DNA of 64,000 bases from Saccharibacillus brassicae. GTDB lineage: Bacteria > Bacillota > Bacilli > Paenibacillales > Paenibacillaceae. The first letter of the stretch is position 1, and each line of letters begins with the position of its first letter. The stretch covers positions 977,501-1,041,500 of the forward strand of contig NZ_CP041217.1 of NCBI RefSeq assembly GCF_006542275.1, given 5' to 3'. Below are positions 39,839 to 47,882 of this stretch, in pieces. The notes beneath the pieces were generated by a model that was not told where the DNA came from, ran no database searches, and saw only the letters and a program-made list of their open reading frames with translations. A program made the position numbers and the translations under genes.

Positions 39839-40429
39839 TTAAGAATTAATCGGTCGCTCGAGAACCTTGTCGATCAGTCCGTAAGACTTGGCTTCTTCCG
39901 CACTCATGAAGAAGTCGCGGTCCGTGTCCCGCTCGATTTTCTCAAGGGGCTGACCTGTCGTGTCCACATAGATCTTGTTCAGCTTCTGCTTCGTCTTGAT
40001 GATCCAATCCGTATGGATCAGAATGTCCGAAGCTTGTCCGCTTACGCCGCCGAGCGGCTGGTGAATCATGACTTCGCTGTTGGGCAGCGCAAAGCGCTTG
40101 CCCGGCGCTCCGGCCGTCAGCAGCAGCGAACCCATGCTTGCCGCCATACCGACGCAAATCGTGGACACATCCGGCTTAATGTATTGCATTGTATCATATA
40201 TACCCATGCCCGCAGTCACAGAACCACCGGGGGAATTGATGTACAAATAGATGTCTTTCTCCGGATCTTCGGCCGCCAAAAACAGCAGCTGCGCGATAAT
40301 CAGGTTGGCTACGTGATCGTCGATCGCATCGCCAAGCAGAATGATCCGGTCTTTGAGCAGCCTCGAATAAATATCATAGGAGCGCTCGCCGCGGCTTGTT
40401 TGTTCAATAACTGTAGGGACTAAACTCAT
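39839..40429 (-). CDS. clpP: ATP-dependent Clp protease proteolytic subunit
   Basis: Serine protease chamber of ClpXP/ClpCP. The 196-residue protein has catalytic Ser98 (GMAASMGS) and His123 (MIHQPLGG), with Asp in the RDTDRDFFM region. I chose ATG 40429 ([11 protein letters not shown]), with AGAGGT just upstream; a longer frame is open but unlikely. No CtsR heptad-repeat operator (GGTCAAA twice) is visible upstream. Confidence 0.97.
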   Translation of the reverse strand: MSLVPTVIEQTSRGERSYDIYSRLLKDRIILLGDAIDDHVANLIIAQLLFLAAEDPEKDIYLYINSPGGSVTAGMGIYDTMQYIKPDVSTICVGMAASMGSLLLTAGAPGKRFALPNSEVMIHQPLGGVSGQASDILIHTDWIIKTKQKLNKIYVDTTGQPLEKIERDTDRDFFMSAEEAKSYGLIDKVLERPINS

Positions 40430-40509
40430 GCGATCAACCTCTCTTTCATCGGGCAGTTTCTTAAAAGACGAAGCGGTCGGATACGACCCTGCTTTCATCC
40501 TACGCTTTT

Positions 40510-40538
40510 AGTTTACCATTTTCAAATGCCGATGTCAT
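40510..40538 (-). promoter_or_regulatory. Promoter of clpP-clpX
   Basis: Minus strand -35 ATGACA (40533-40538), 17-nt spacer, -10 TAAACT (40510-40515) with TGG before it, about 80 bp before the clpP start. Confidence 0.6.
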
Positions 40539-40608
40539 TTTTCGATCGAACAATTCGTCCATGGCTCGCTCTCTTGCTTAAAAGCCCCCGGATCGGCCCT
40601 GCCGCATA

Positions 40609-40649
40609 CAAAAGGGCAAGGCACGCATAAAATCATACGTGCCTTGCCC
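40609..40649 (-). terminator. Terminator after tig
   Basis: Minus-strand GGGCAAGGCACG and CGTGCCTTGCCC make a perfect 12-bp stem with a 12-nt loop, followed by TTTTGTATG. It separates tig from clpP. Confidence 0.92.
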
Positions 40650-40708
40650 GGGCAAGTCAAATTATTCGATTCGCCCCCGAGGCTTGTTCCGCAGTGCGGA
40701 AGTAAGCT

Positions 40709-42025
40709 TTACTCGGCCGATTCTTCGGCCGGAGCCGCGACTTCCTTGCTGTTAGCCAGCAGGAACTCGATCGTTTTGCGCATCGTGATTTCGTCGTTCA
40801 GGCTGTCCAGCGAACCGTTGGCGCCCAAAATGCCACGAATTTCGTCCAGGCTGCGTTTGTACATATCAGCCATCGTTTGAAGTTCTTTTTCGACGTCTTC
40901 TTCGGAAGCCGAAATGTTCTCTTCTTTGGCGATCGCTTCAAGCACGAGGTTGTTCAGGACGCGCTTCTCGGCGTCCGTCTTCATCTGTTCGCGCAGATCT
41001 TCGGCGGTCTGGCCGGAGAAGCTTGTGTACATTTCCAGGTTCATGCCCTGTTGACGGAGACGGTTGTCGAAATCGCGCATCATGTTCTCGACTTCGCCGT
41101 TGACCATCGACTCGGGAACTTCGACTTCCGCGGCTGCCGCTACGGCTTCAACAACGGCGTTTTCACGCGCTGCATCGCCTTCGCGTTTTTTGCGGTCGGC
41201 TACTTCCTTCTTGAGGTCTTCCTTGTACTCGTCCAGCGTTTCGAATTCGCTAACGTCCTTGGCGAATTCGTCGTCCAGCTCAGGAAGCTGTTTGCGTTTG
41301 ATTTCGTGCAGCTTCACTTTGAAGACCGCTTCTTTGCCGGCCAGTTCGGCCGCATGGTATTCGTCCGGGAACGTTACGGTAACGTCTTTGGAATCGCCCG
41401 TGGACATGCCCACGACCTGCTCCTCGAAGCCCGGGATGAACGAACCCGATCCGAGTTCGAGCGAATAGTTCTCGGCTTTGCCGCCTTCGAACGCCTCGTC
41501 GCCCACGTATCCGTCGAAATCGATCGATACGGTGTCGCCGTTCGCTGCCGCTTCTTCGTCAACGACGATCAGCTCGGCATGACGGCTTTGCAGACGCTCG
41601 AGTTCGGACGCGATTTCTTCGTCCGTTACGCTGATTTCGGATACAGGCACTTCCACGCCTTTGTATTCGCCCAGGGTAACTTCCGGCTTAACGGTTACTT
41701 TCGCTTTGAATTTCAGCGTTTGGCCTTTGCCGAACTGCTCGATGTCGATTTCCGGACGGTCGACCGGGAAGATGCCCGCTTCTTCTACCGCTTCGCTGTA
41801 AGCTTCAGGCAGAAGGATGTCGATTGCGTCGTTGTACAGGCTCTCCACGCCAAAGCGCGCTTCGAAGATCGAACGCGGCACTTTGCCTTTGCGGAAACCA
41901 GGAACGTTCGCTTTCTTTACGACTTTCTGGAATGCTTTATCAAGCGCGGCTTCAACACGGTCCGCTGCAACTTCAACTTCAAGAACGCCAAGATTCTTCT
42001 CGGTTTTTTCCCAACTTGCTGTCAT
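40709..42025 (-). CDS. tig: Trigger factor
   Basis: Ribosome-bound chaperone and peptidyl-prolyl isomerase. The 438-residue protein has an N-terminal ribosome-binding domain with the signature GFRKGKVPRSIFE (about 44-56), a PPIase domain (about 150-240, FDGYVGDEAFEGG) and a C-terminal chaperone domain. I chose ATG 42025 (MTASWEKTEKN), after GGAGGGG. The tail ends in acidic VAAPAEESAE. Confidence 0.97.
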   Translation of the reverse strand: MTASWEKTEKNLGVLEVEVAADRVEAALDKAFQKVVKKANVPGFRKGKVPRSIFEARFGVESLYNDAIDILLPEAYSEAVEEAGIFPVDRPEIDIEQFGKGQTLKFKAKVTVKPEVTLGEYKGVEVPVSEISVTDEEIASELERLQSRHAELIVVDEEAAANGDTVSIDFDGYVGDEAFEGGKAENYSLELGSGSFIPGFEEQVVGMSTGDSKDVTVTFPDEYHAAELAGKEAVFKVKLHEIKRKQLPELDDEFAKDVSEFETLDEYKEDLKKEVADRKKREGDAARENAVVEAVAAAAEVEVPESMVNGEVENMMRDFDNRLRQQGMNLEMYTSFSGQTAEDLREQMKTDAEKRVLNNLVLEAIAKEENISASEEDVEKELQTMADMYKRSLDEIRGILGANGSLDSLNDEITMRKTIEFLLANSKEVAAPAEESAE

Positions 42026-42065
42026 ATTGAGTATTCCCCTCCAACAATTAGCTATCAATTAAGTA

Positions 42066-42094
42066 AATTTAACATACTGCTTTCACGTTCGCAA
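42066..42094 (-). promoter_or_regulatory. Promoter of tig
   Basis: Minus strand -35 TTGCGA (42089-42094), 17-nt spacer, -10 TAAATT (42066-42071), about 40 bp before the tig start. Confidence 0.6.
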
Positions 42095-42199
42095 CAACCA
42101 TCTTATCATACCCAAATGCGAAGCAGATTTCAAGCGCAAACGCCAATGCCACGCCAAAAGACGCCGTTTCGGGCAAAAAAGTAACCGTTTCCGGGCACG

Positions 42200-43133
42200 C
42201 TATCTTTGGAGCGTTCCCCGGGAAAACGCCCGCAGCGACTTTTCCGCCCGCTCGCACAGGAAGCGCAGCTCGCCCGTGATCCCGTAGGCGTCCCGAATCC
42301 GCTCCGCTTGGCCGCCGCCTTCGAGCGTCTCCGACGCCTGCGCGTGCAGCGCGGCCGCCCAGGCGTCCAGCTCGCTCTCCGCGCCGCGCGTCAGGTTCTC
42401 GTAATCGGTCGTGCCGTACGTCGCCATCATGAACTGCATCCACAATTCCCGCGCAAAATAAAACAGCGAAGGATCTTCGTTCTCCGTCTGCTGGGATACG
42501 CGCGACAGCACTTCGGCGACGGCAAGCGGGAACTCGTGCGGCTCAAGCGGCGTCCGCTCGATCTCCAGCTCCAGCGCGATGCCTCCGCGCGGCAGGCGGA
42601 CCGTTCCGGTCGCGCCGCGGCGGCGCAGCGTCTGAAGCACCCGGAACTGAAGCAGCGGATGCAGCGTCTCCCGCTCCATCCAGTCCGCGAGCTTCGCGTC
42701 CGTATCGGCGTCTTCCAGATAAGACAGCTGCTCCAGCGCGATCTGGCCGCGTTCCGTCATCGGCTCCTGCATCACGCGCAGCAGCAGCCGCTCCGCGTAG
42801 CCGGCATCTTCCCGGTGCTTCTCGAGCGTCCGCCGCTTGAGCGCCTGCGACGCGTCTTCCGGCTCCTCGCCGGCCAGCACCGCTTCGTTGCGGTAAGCGT
42901 CCCCGGCCCCTCCAGGAAACGCGACGCGCAGCCATTCGAGCAGCGTGCTCCATTCCTGGCGCCGCCGCTCGTCTTGCCCTTCGCAGCTCAGCAGAAATTC
43001 CAGCGTCTGCATCGCTTCGCCGTAGCGCTCGGTCTCCAGCATGCCGGTAACCTGCTCCTGGTAATGGTCAAGCGTTCCGGGCAGCAGGACGACGCCCGCC
43101 TTGTCCTTTTTTGTTACGTGATCGATAAGTCAT
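42200..43133 (-). CDS. Conserved hypothetical helical protein, apparent frameshift near its start
   Basis: I do not recognise a function. The main frame (ATG 43042 to 42200, 280 residues) is all-helical, rich in Leu, Glu and Arg, and looks TPR- or HEAT-like (LLRVMQEPMTERGQIALEQL, HPLLQFRVLQTLRR). The best ribosome-binding site (AAGGAGGG) and ATG lie upstream at 43131-43133, but that frame meets TGA after 21 codons. Removing one A from the six-A run (T run at 43107-43112) joins the two frames into one continuous reading. So the coordinates given span the likely original gene of about 310 codons. Alternatives are a true start at 43042, transcript slippage, or an assembly error. Confidence 0.65.
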
Positions 43134-43187
43134 CCCTCCTTCTCGGCTGCAGGCCCGTGTCCGCTCGCAAGATGATCGTGAGGTTAA

Positions 43188-43193
43188 ATTATA
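43188..43193 (-). promoter_or_regulatory. Extended -10 promoter of the hypothetical gene before tig
   Basis: A perfect TATAAT preceded by TGC lies about 55 bp before the ATG at 43133. No good -35 is seen at 17 bp, consistent with an extended -10 promoter. Confidence 0.5.
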
Positions 43194-43315
43194 GCATAAA
43201 CTTGCGGCAGCCGCCTCGTCTGCGGCCAGGCCGCCGGCCTTCTCTCCCCTGATCCGCTATTAGATGTAACAAACGAAACGCGCAGCGGGTCGCGCAGCTT
43301 TTTAGGCAAATAAGC

Positions 43316-43344
43316 TTGCAAGAAACCTCCGTACGTGGTATATT
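43316..43344 (+). promoter_or_regulatory. Promoter of tRNA-Arg
   Basis: Plus strand -35 TTGCAA (43316-43321), 17-nt spacer, -10 TATATT (43339-43344) with an upstream TG, 26 bp before the tRNA. Confidence 0.75.
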
Positions 43345-43369
43345 AATTTCTGTTCTGTTTTTCACTTTT

Positions 43370-43443
43370 GTCCCAGTAGCTCAGTCGGATAGAGCATGCG
43401 CCTTCTAAGCGCACGGTCGGGGGTTCGAATCCCTCCTGGGACG
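43370..43443 (+). tRNA. trnR: tRNA-Arg (anticodon TCT)
   Basis: A 74-nt cloverleaf: acceptor GTCCCAG/CTGGGAC, D arm AGCTCAGTCGGATAGAGC, anticodon stem TGCGC/GCGCA with loop CTTCTAA (anticodon TCT at 43404-43406, reading AGA/AGG), T loop GGTTCGAATC. The CCA end is not encoded. It has its own promoter and a terminator with a UUCG loop, so it is a single-gene unit on the strand opposite to its neighbours. Confidence 0.97.
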
Positions 43444-43454
43444 TACAAGAGCGG

Positions 43455-43482
43455 GAGCCTTCCTTCGGGAAGGCTCTTTTTT
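43455..43482 (+). terminator. Terminator of tRNA-Arg
   Basis: GAGCCTTCC and GGAAGGCTC form a 9-bp stem closed by a TTCG tetraloop and followed by TTTTTT, 12 bp after the tRNA. Confidence 0.93.
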
Positions 43483-43520
43483 CGTTGTTCCGATCGCGGC
43501 GATTCCGGCCGCGCTCACCC

Positions 43521-43560
43521 AAAAAGTCCGGGTTCCCGCAAAGGGAGCCCGGACTTTTTG
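43521..43560. terminator. Bidirectional terminator between tRNA-Arg and the stalk-domain gene
   Basis: AAAAAGTCCGGG and its near-perfect complement CCCGGACTTTTT make a hairpin with A and T runs on both sides. It lies directly after the stop codon of the minus-strand gene at 43561 and can stop either strand. Confidence 0.88.
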
Positions 43561-44142
43561 TCAGCGTATCGAAGGCGGCGTCGGAGGCTTCGGCACCGAC
43601 GGTCCGGAAGGCCCCGGCGGCGAGACGGGCGGACGGGACGGCGACGTCGGCGGCCGCGTCGAAGAGCCGTTGGTCTCCGGCTCCTTGGTCAGCAGGACGC
43701 GATTGCCGGCCTCGTCCCATTCCAGTTCGGCATTGAACAGCTGCGCCGCGGCGCGGACCGGAATCATCGTCTTGTTCTCGTACGACAGCGGCGCCGCTTC
43801 GAGCGTCAGGTTCTGCCCGTTGCGGCGGGCTTCCCGGCTGCCGAGCGTCAGGACGTGGCGCGCGCCGTCGTCTCCCCCGGTAATCGTAATCGTCTTCCAC
43901 GTCTTGTTGTAGCGGAACGTATAGTCGCCCAGCGCTTTCATGTCGGTCAGAGTCAAATACGTGCGCCCTTTCCGGAACAGCACGTCTCCCGAAGCGACCC
44001 TGCCGTTTATGTAGACTGTCGCCCCCGCCGCGGCCGAAGCCGTCTCCGCCTGCGGCAGCAGCGGCAGCGGCGCGATCAGCGCAGCGGCCAGCACCGCAAG
44101 CAGCGCTTTTTTCTTCTGTCCTTCGAATCTGTTCTTCATCAT
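43561..44142 (-). CDS. Secreted copper-amine-oxidase N-terminal (stalk) domain protein
   Basis: A 193-residue exported protein. A signal peptide (about 1-38, basic start then LLAVLAAALIAPLPLL and a likely cut after ASA) is followed by a Cu_amine_oxidN1-type stalk domain (about 42-150: ATVYINGRV, RKGRTYLTLTDMKALG, KTMIPVRAAAQLFNAEL). The last 40 residues are a Pro/Ser-rich tail (PPTSPSRPPVSPPGPSGPS). The domain is very common in Paenibacillaceae cell-surface proteins and has no known enzymatic function. I chose the ATG at 44142 with GGGAG 7 nt upstream; a GTG two codons earlier is possible. It follows the regulator gene by 113 bp on the same strand. Confidence 0.8.
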   Translation of the reverse strand: MMKNRFEGQKKKALLAVLAAALIAPLPLLPQAETASAAAGATVYINGRVASGDVLFRKGRTYLTLTDMKALGDYTFRYNKTWKTITITGGDDGARHVLTLGSREARRNGQNLTLEAAPLSYENKTMIPVRAAAQLFNAELEWDEAGNRVLLTKEPETNGSSTRPPTSPSRPPVSPPGPSGPSVPKPPTPPSIR

Positions 44143-44255
44143 CGGCACGCTCCCTTCTTCTACCCATTTTTAACCGGTTGAGCACGGTTTAACGCGGTTC
44201 GGGCTCTGCCTTTTTGCGGGTATGCCCGCGCGAAAGCGCCGGCAGCGCCCAACGC

Positions 44256-45824
44256 TCAGCCCAAATGCTGCGCATGGGCTTTGCTCCGGTATTCGTGCGG
44301 GGAGATGCCTTCCAGCTCTTTGAATACCCGCGCGAACTGCTTGACGTTCTCGAAGCCGACCGCTTCGCCGATCTCGGCCGTTTTGAAGGCAGGGTCGGCG
44401 AGCAGCTGCTTGGCGCGTTCGATCCGGACTTTTTTGAGATAGACGACAAAACTTTCGCCCGTATACGCTTTGAACGCTTCGCTGAAATACGAATAATTGA
44501 GCGACACATGGTTGCTGACCATGGCCATATTGAGCGGGCGGGCGTACTGGGCTTCGATGAACGCTACCGCTTCCTTGAGGTTTTCGTTCTCCGTATGGGC
44601 CAGGCGCACCTGCTTGATATAATCGTTCAGGCTGCACAGCAGATTTTCCAGGCTGCGGAAATAATCGTGGAAATACCGGAAGTTGTTCCAGTTCCCGACT
44701 TTGCGGTACAGCTTGAGAACTTCCATCGAAGCTTCGCCGTAGCGGCGGAATACTTCGTCGAGCACCTTTTCGTTGATTAGCCGCGCGGTCTGTTCGATAT
44801 AGGAGAGGTCGATCCGGGCCAGGCCGTCGATCCGGAAAATGCGGTACAGCCGTTCGTTGATCTCTTTTTTGCGATCGGTGCCGAGCAGGTTGCCGAGCAG
44901 CCGGATCTCTTCTTCGGGCGGCTCGAACATCTGCCGCCCGCTTCCGACGGCGCGCGCATCGACCAGATGGACGCCGGGATGCAAAAAGGTATATTGCAGC
45001 GCCCGGCAGGCGGTCCGGTAGCTGTCCGGCAGATCCTTCGGCCGCGCGCCCGGCAGGCCGAGGCCGATCAGCAGCCCGCCAAGCTCGCGCCGCTCCGCAA
45101 GTTCCGCGAGCTGCGCGAAGCGCCCGGCCGAGCGGTCGATCAGCACGAGGCGCCCTTCCCGGTCCCACAGGGCGGCCGCATAAGCGCGGCCCGGCGGGCC
45201 GTCCAGCCGTTCGATAACGGCTTCGAGTTCGCTCCGCTCCATGCTGCCGCCCTGCTCGTGCCGGTAGGCGAGCACGGCCAGCGAGAACGGCATCGGCAGC
45301 CCCGCTTCGTCCGCTTCGAGCTCCCCGAGCAGGCGCTCCAATTCTCCGCCTTCCGCTTCGATCAGCCGGCCAAGCGCCGCCAGGCGCAGCCGCTGCTTGT
45401 ACTCCTGCACGGCGTTGACCCGCTCGTGTTCGGAGACGCGGCCGTCCAGTTCTTCCAGCGCGCGGCCGAGCGCGCCGAACAGGTCTTCGCGCCGGATCGG
45501 CTTCAGCAGATAATCGCGTACCTGATACCGGATCGCCGTCTTGGCGTATTCGAACTCGTCGTAGCCGCTCAGCACAAGCACGACGGGGCCTTCCGACGCG
45601 TGCTGCATCAGACGCAGCTGCGTCAGCAGTTCCATGCCGTCCATGACGGGCATGCGGATATCGGTAATGACGATCTCCGCCGCCTGCCGCGCATGCAGTT
45701 CCAGCGCTTCGCGCCCGTTCGCCGCCAGGCGAATCTGACAGGCGTCGCCCATTTCCCGCTCGATCATCACTTTCAGGCCGTGACGGATATTTTTCTCGTC
45801 GTCCACGATCAGCAGCTGTCTCAT
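44256..45824 (-). CDS. YesN-type response regulator with AraC DNA-binding domain
   Basis: A 522-residue cytosolic regulator. The receiver domain (1-125) starts RQLLIVDDEKNIRHG, with phosphoacceptor Asp in ITDIRMPVMDG, and a conserved Lys in YLLKPI. A middle helical region of unknown function (130-410) leads to two AraC helix-turn-helix motifs at the C terminus (MVSNHVSLNYSYFSEAFKAY; IGEAVGFENVKQFARVFKEL). The start ATG 45824 overlaps the kinase stop by 4 bp and follows GGAGGAGGAG. With the adjacent kinase it probably controls the sugar ABC genes upstream. Confidence 0.93.
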   Translation of the reverse strand: MRQLLIVDDEKNIRHGLKVMIEREMGDACQIRLAANGREALELHARQAAEIVITDIRMPVMDGMELLTQLRLMQHASEGPVVLVLSGYDEFEYAKTAIRYQVRDYLLKPIRREDLFGALGRALEELDGRVSEHERVNAVQEYKQRLRLAALGRLIEAEGGELERLLGELEADEAGLPMPFSLAVLAYRHEQGGSMERSELEAVIERLDGPPGRAYAAALWDREGRLVLIDRSAGRFAQLAELAERRELGGLLIGLGLPGARPKDLPDSYRTACRALQYTFLHPGVHLVDARAVGSGRQMFEPPEEEIRLLGNLLGTDRKKEINERLYRIFRIDGLARIDLSYIEQTARLINEKVLDEVFRRYGEASMEVLKLYRKVGNWNNFRYFHDYFRSLENLLCSLNDYIKQVRLAHTENENLKEAVAFIEAQYARPLNMAMVSNHVSLNYSYFSEAFKAYTGESFVVYLKKVRIERAKQLLADPAFKTAEIGEAVGFENVKQFARVFKELEGISPHEYRSKAHAQHLG

Positions 45825-47716
45825 TCGTCTCCTCCTCCTCCGGTAAGCAGCACTTTGGGAATCGTCAGCACGACGCGCGTATACGCGCCTTCCCCGCTTT
45901 CCAGCGCCAGGCCGTATTCGTTCCCGTAAAAAAGCCGGATGCGCTGATGCACGTTGCGCAGCCCGATCCCGCCGAGCTTGATGCCGGTATACGCCGAGCC
46001 CGTCCCTTCGCTTTCGATCTGCCGGATCTCGGCGTTCACTTCGGCCACTCGCCGGGCGTCCATGCCGCTGCCGTTGTCCGTCATGCGGATTTCGATCTTC
46101 GACGCTTCGATCTCGCGCGCTTCGATCGAAAACGTCCGGCTTCCGGCTTCGCCCAGCTCCTGCCAGGCATGCTTGACGGCATTTTCCACGATGGGTTGGA
46201 GCGACATTTTCAAAATCTCCAGTTCGAGAAAAGCTTTGGGCATGTCGCAAATCAGCTCCACCGGCTCGTCGAAGCGGATATTGGTCACTTCCACGTAATT
46301 GCGGATATGCCGGATCTCGTCTTTGAGCTTGACGTATTCGCCGGTCCATTTGAAATTGTAGCGCATCATGCCGCCGAGCGACGTCAGCGCATCCGAAATC
46401 TGCCGCTGGTCTTCGATCTCCGCCAGCATCTTGATATTTTCGAGCGTATTGTATAGAAAATGCGAATCGATCTGGTTGTACAGCGTGCGCAGTTCCGCTT
46501 CTTTCATTAGAGCCTGCTTGCGCACCGCTTCGGCGATCAGCTCGTTGATCGTCAGCGTCATTTTGTTGAAATGATGCGCCAGATCGCCGATTTCGCCGCC
46601 TCCGCCCAGGTCGAGCGCCGGCTGAAGCTCGCCTTTGCGCACTTTTTTCATCGCGTCGGCCAGCTGTTTGAGATTTTTGAGAATAAACGAATTCATGATG
46701 TACGTCAGCAGCGCCAGCACGAGCACGAATCCGATATTGGCGTAGATCAGCATGCCGCGGGTGCGGTTGACGTCTTTGAGCACTTTTTCCAGCGACACGG
46801 CGTTCAGCAGATACCCGTCCATGCGCTCAAGCGGCGTGTACGTCATCAGGTAGGAAGTGCCGTCTTTGTCGTAGCGAAAAGAACCGTCGGCGATATTCGG
46901 CACGCTGCCGGGATCGCCGAGCGCGCGGATACGCGACACCGCGTAAGCAGCCGCCGGGGAATCGCCGGACAGCGACGAACCCGACTCCCGCGTATAGACG
47001 CCGTCTTCCGTCACGAGCAGCATGCGCGAACCGTCTTCTTGCAGCTCCCCGAACGTGCGCGGCGAAAATTGGTCGAGCCGCATATCCACCTGCACGACGC
47101 CGATATGCCGGTCTTTGGGCAGGTTGATCTCGCGCAGCAGCGACAGCTTGGGCGGCTCTTCTTCCGAACCGCCGACGTCCGGCCGGGACGGTTCGGGCCG
47201 GAAATGCCACGCCTGACGCTCGCCCAATCCCTGCGTCAGCTTGAACCACGGTTGGTCCCGCACCCGGCTCTCGCGGAAAATGATCGGCCAGATCTCGTAA
47301 TTGCGCCCGTTCGCCGTATACAGACGCAGATGCAAAATGGCCGGATTGTTGAGCGGAATCCGGGCCAGATTCGCATAGGCGGTATTGTTGAAATCGACCA
47401 GTTCCGCCGTCGTCGGATCGTTCTCTTCCGTCAAATAGCGCCGCACGCTCTGATCGGACAGCGGAAGCTGGGCGGCCCGCTCCATCGTCTCGATCTGGTT
47501 CACGATCACCTGCTTCTCGATCTGCATCAAATATTCGCTTTTGACGGCCGTGTCTTCGATATAGCTGTCCCGGATATCGGCATAGACGTACGTGGACAGC
47601 AGCGTGCTCGGTATCAAAATCAGCAGCGCGTAAGCCGCCACCAGGCGGCTTTGCAGCGAGCGGGTCTGCATCCAGCGCCGGGCCGCGTTCCCGGCTTCTC
47701 TCCATCTTCGTCCCAT
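45821..47716 (-). CDS. YesM-type sensor histidine kinase
   Basis: A 631-residue membrane sensor. Two membrane helices (about 23-45 and 325-350) bracket a large extracellular sensing region of the Cache type. A HAMP segment, the His_kinase box NQIDSHFLYNTLENIKML, and a C-terminal ATPase with MTDNGSGMD and GGIGLRNVHQRIRLFYG follow. This architecture typifies LytS/YesM kinases that sense sugars, sometimes through a solute-binding protein. The gene is separated from the solute-binding gene by a terminator-like hairpin, and overlaps the regulator gene by 4 bp. Confidence 0.92.
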   Translation of the reverse strand: MGRRWREAGNAARRWMQTRSLQSRLVAAYALLILIPSTLLSTYVYADIRDSYIEDTAVKSEYLMQIEKQVIVNQIETMERAAQLPLSDQSVRRYLTEENDPTTAELVDFNNTAYANLARIPLNNPAILHLRLYTANGRNYEIWPIIFRESRVRDQPWFKLTQGLGERQAWHFRPEPSRPDVGGSEEEPPKLSLLREINLPKDRHIGVVQVDMRLDQFSPRTFGELQEDGSRMLLVTEDGVYTRESGSSLSGDSPAAAYAVSRIRALGDPGSVPNIADGSFRYDKDGTSYLMTYTPLERMDGYLLNAVSLEKVLKDVNRTRGMLIYANIGFVLVLALLTYIMNSFILKNLKQLADAMKKVRKGELQPALDLGGGGEIGDLAHHFNKMTLTINELIAEAVRKQALMKEAELRTLYNQIDSHFLYNTLENIKMLAEIEDQRQISDALTSLGGMMRYNFKWTGEYVKLKDEIRHIRNYVEVTNIRFDEPVELICDMPKAFLELEILKMSLQPIVENAVKHAWQELGEAGSRTFSIEAREIEASKIEIRMTDNGSGMDARRVAEVNAEIRQIESEGTGSAYTGIKLGGIGLRNVHQRIRLFYGNEYGLALESGEGAYTRVVLTIPKVLLTGGGGDE

Positions 47717-47791
47717 CGGCTCCCCCTGTATCCGTTTTCATACGGCGAGTCTTCCTATCATACAAAGCGGCCGGGGACGCTGACAAGACCC

Positions 47792-47852
47792 AAAACCCCG
47801 ACACGGCCCGCGAGCCCCGGCGCATGCGGCCGGGGCTCGGGACTCGTCGGGG
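47792..47852 (-). terminator. Nested hairpin terminator after the solute-binding protein gene
   Basis: Minus strand: outer arms CCCCGAC/GTCGGGG and inner arms GAGCCCCGG/CCGGGGCTC form a two-level stem, followed by TTTTGGGTC. It lies 30 bp after the lipoprotein stop and could partly reduce transcription into the kinase pair. Confidence 0.6.
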
Positions 47853-47882
47853 TGATGCGGGAGGCAGGCTCGAACCGGTCGA

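Noticed and set aside
40430-40560. CtsR operator before clpP
   Set aside because: I looked for tandem GGTCAAA heptads and found none; control of clpP here does not show a CtsR signature.
43343-44185. 280-residue minus-strand frame across the tRNA-Arg gene
   Set aside because: It covers a structured tRNA and two terminators and competes with the stalk-domain gene in another phase.
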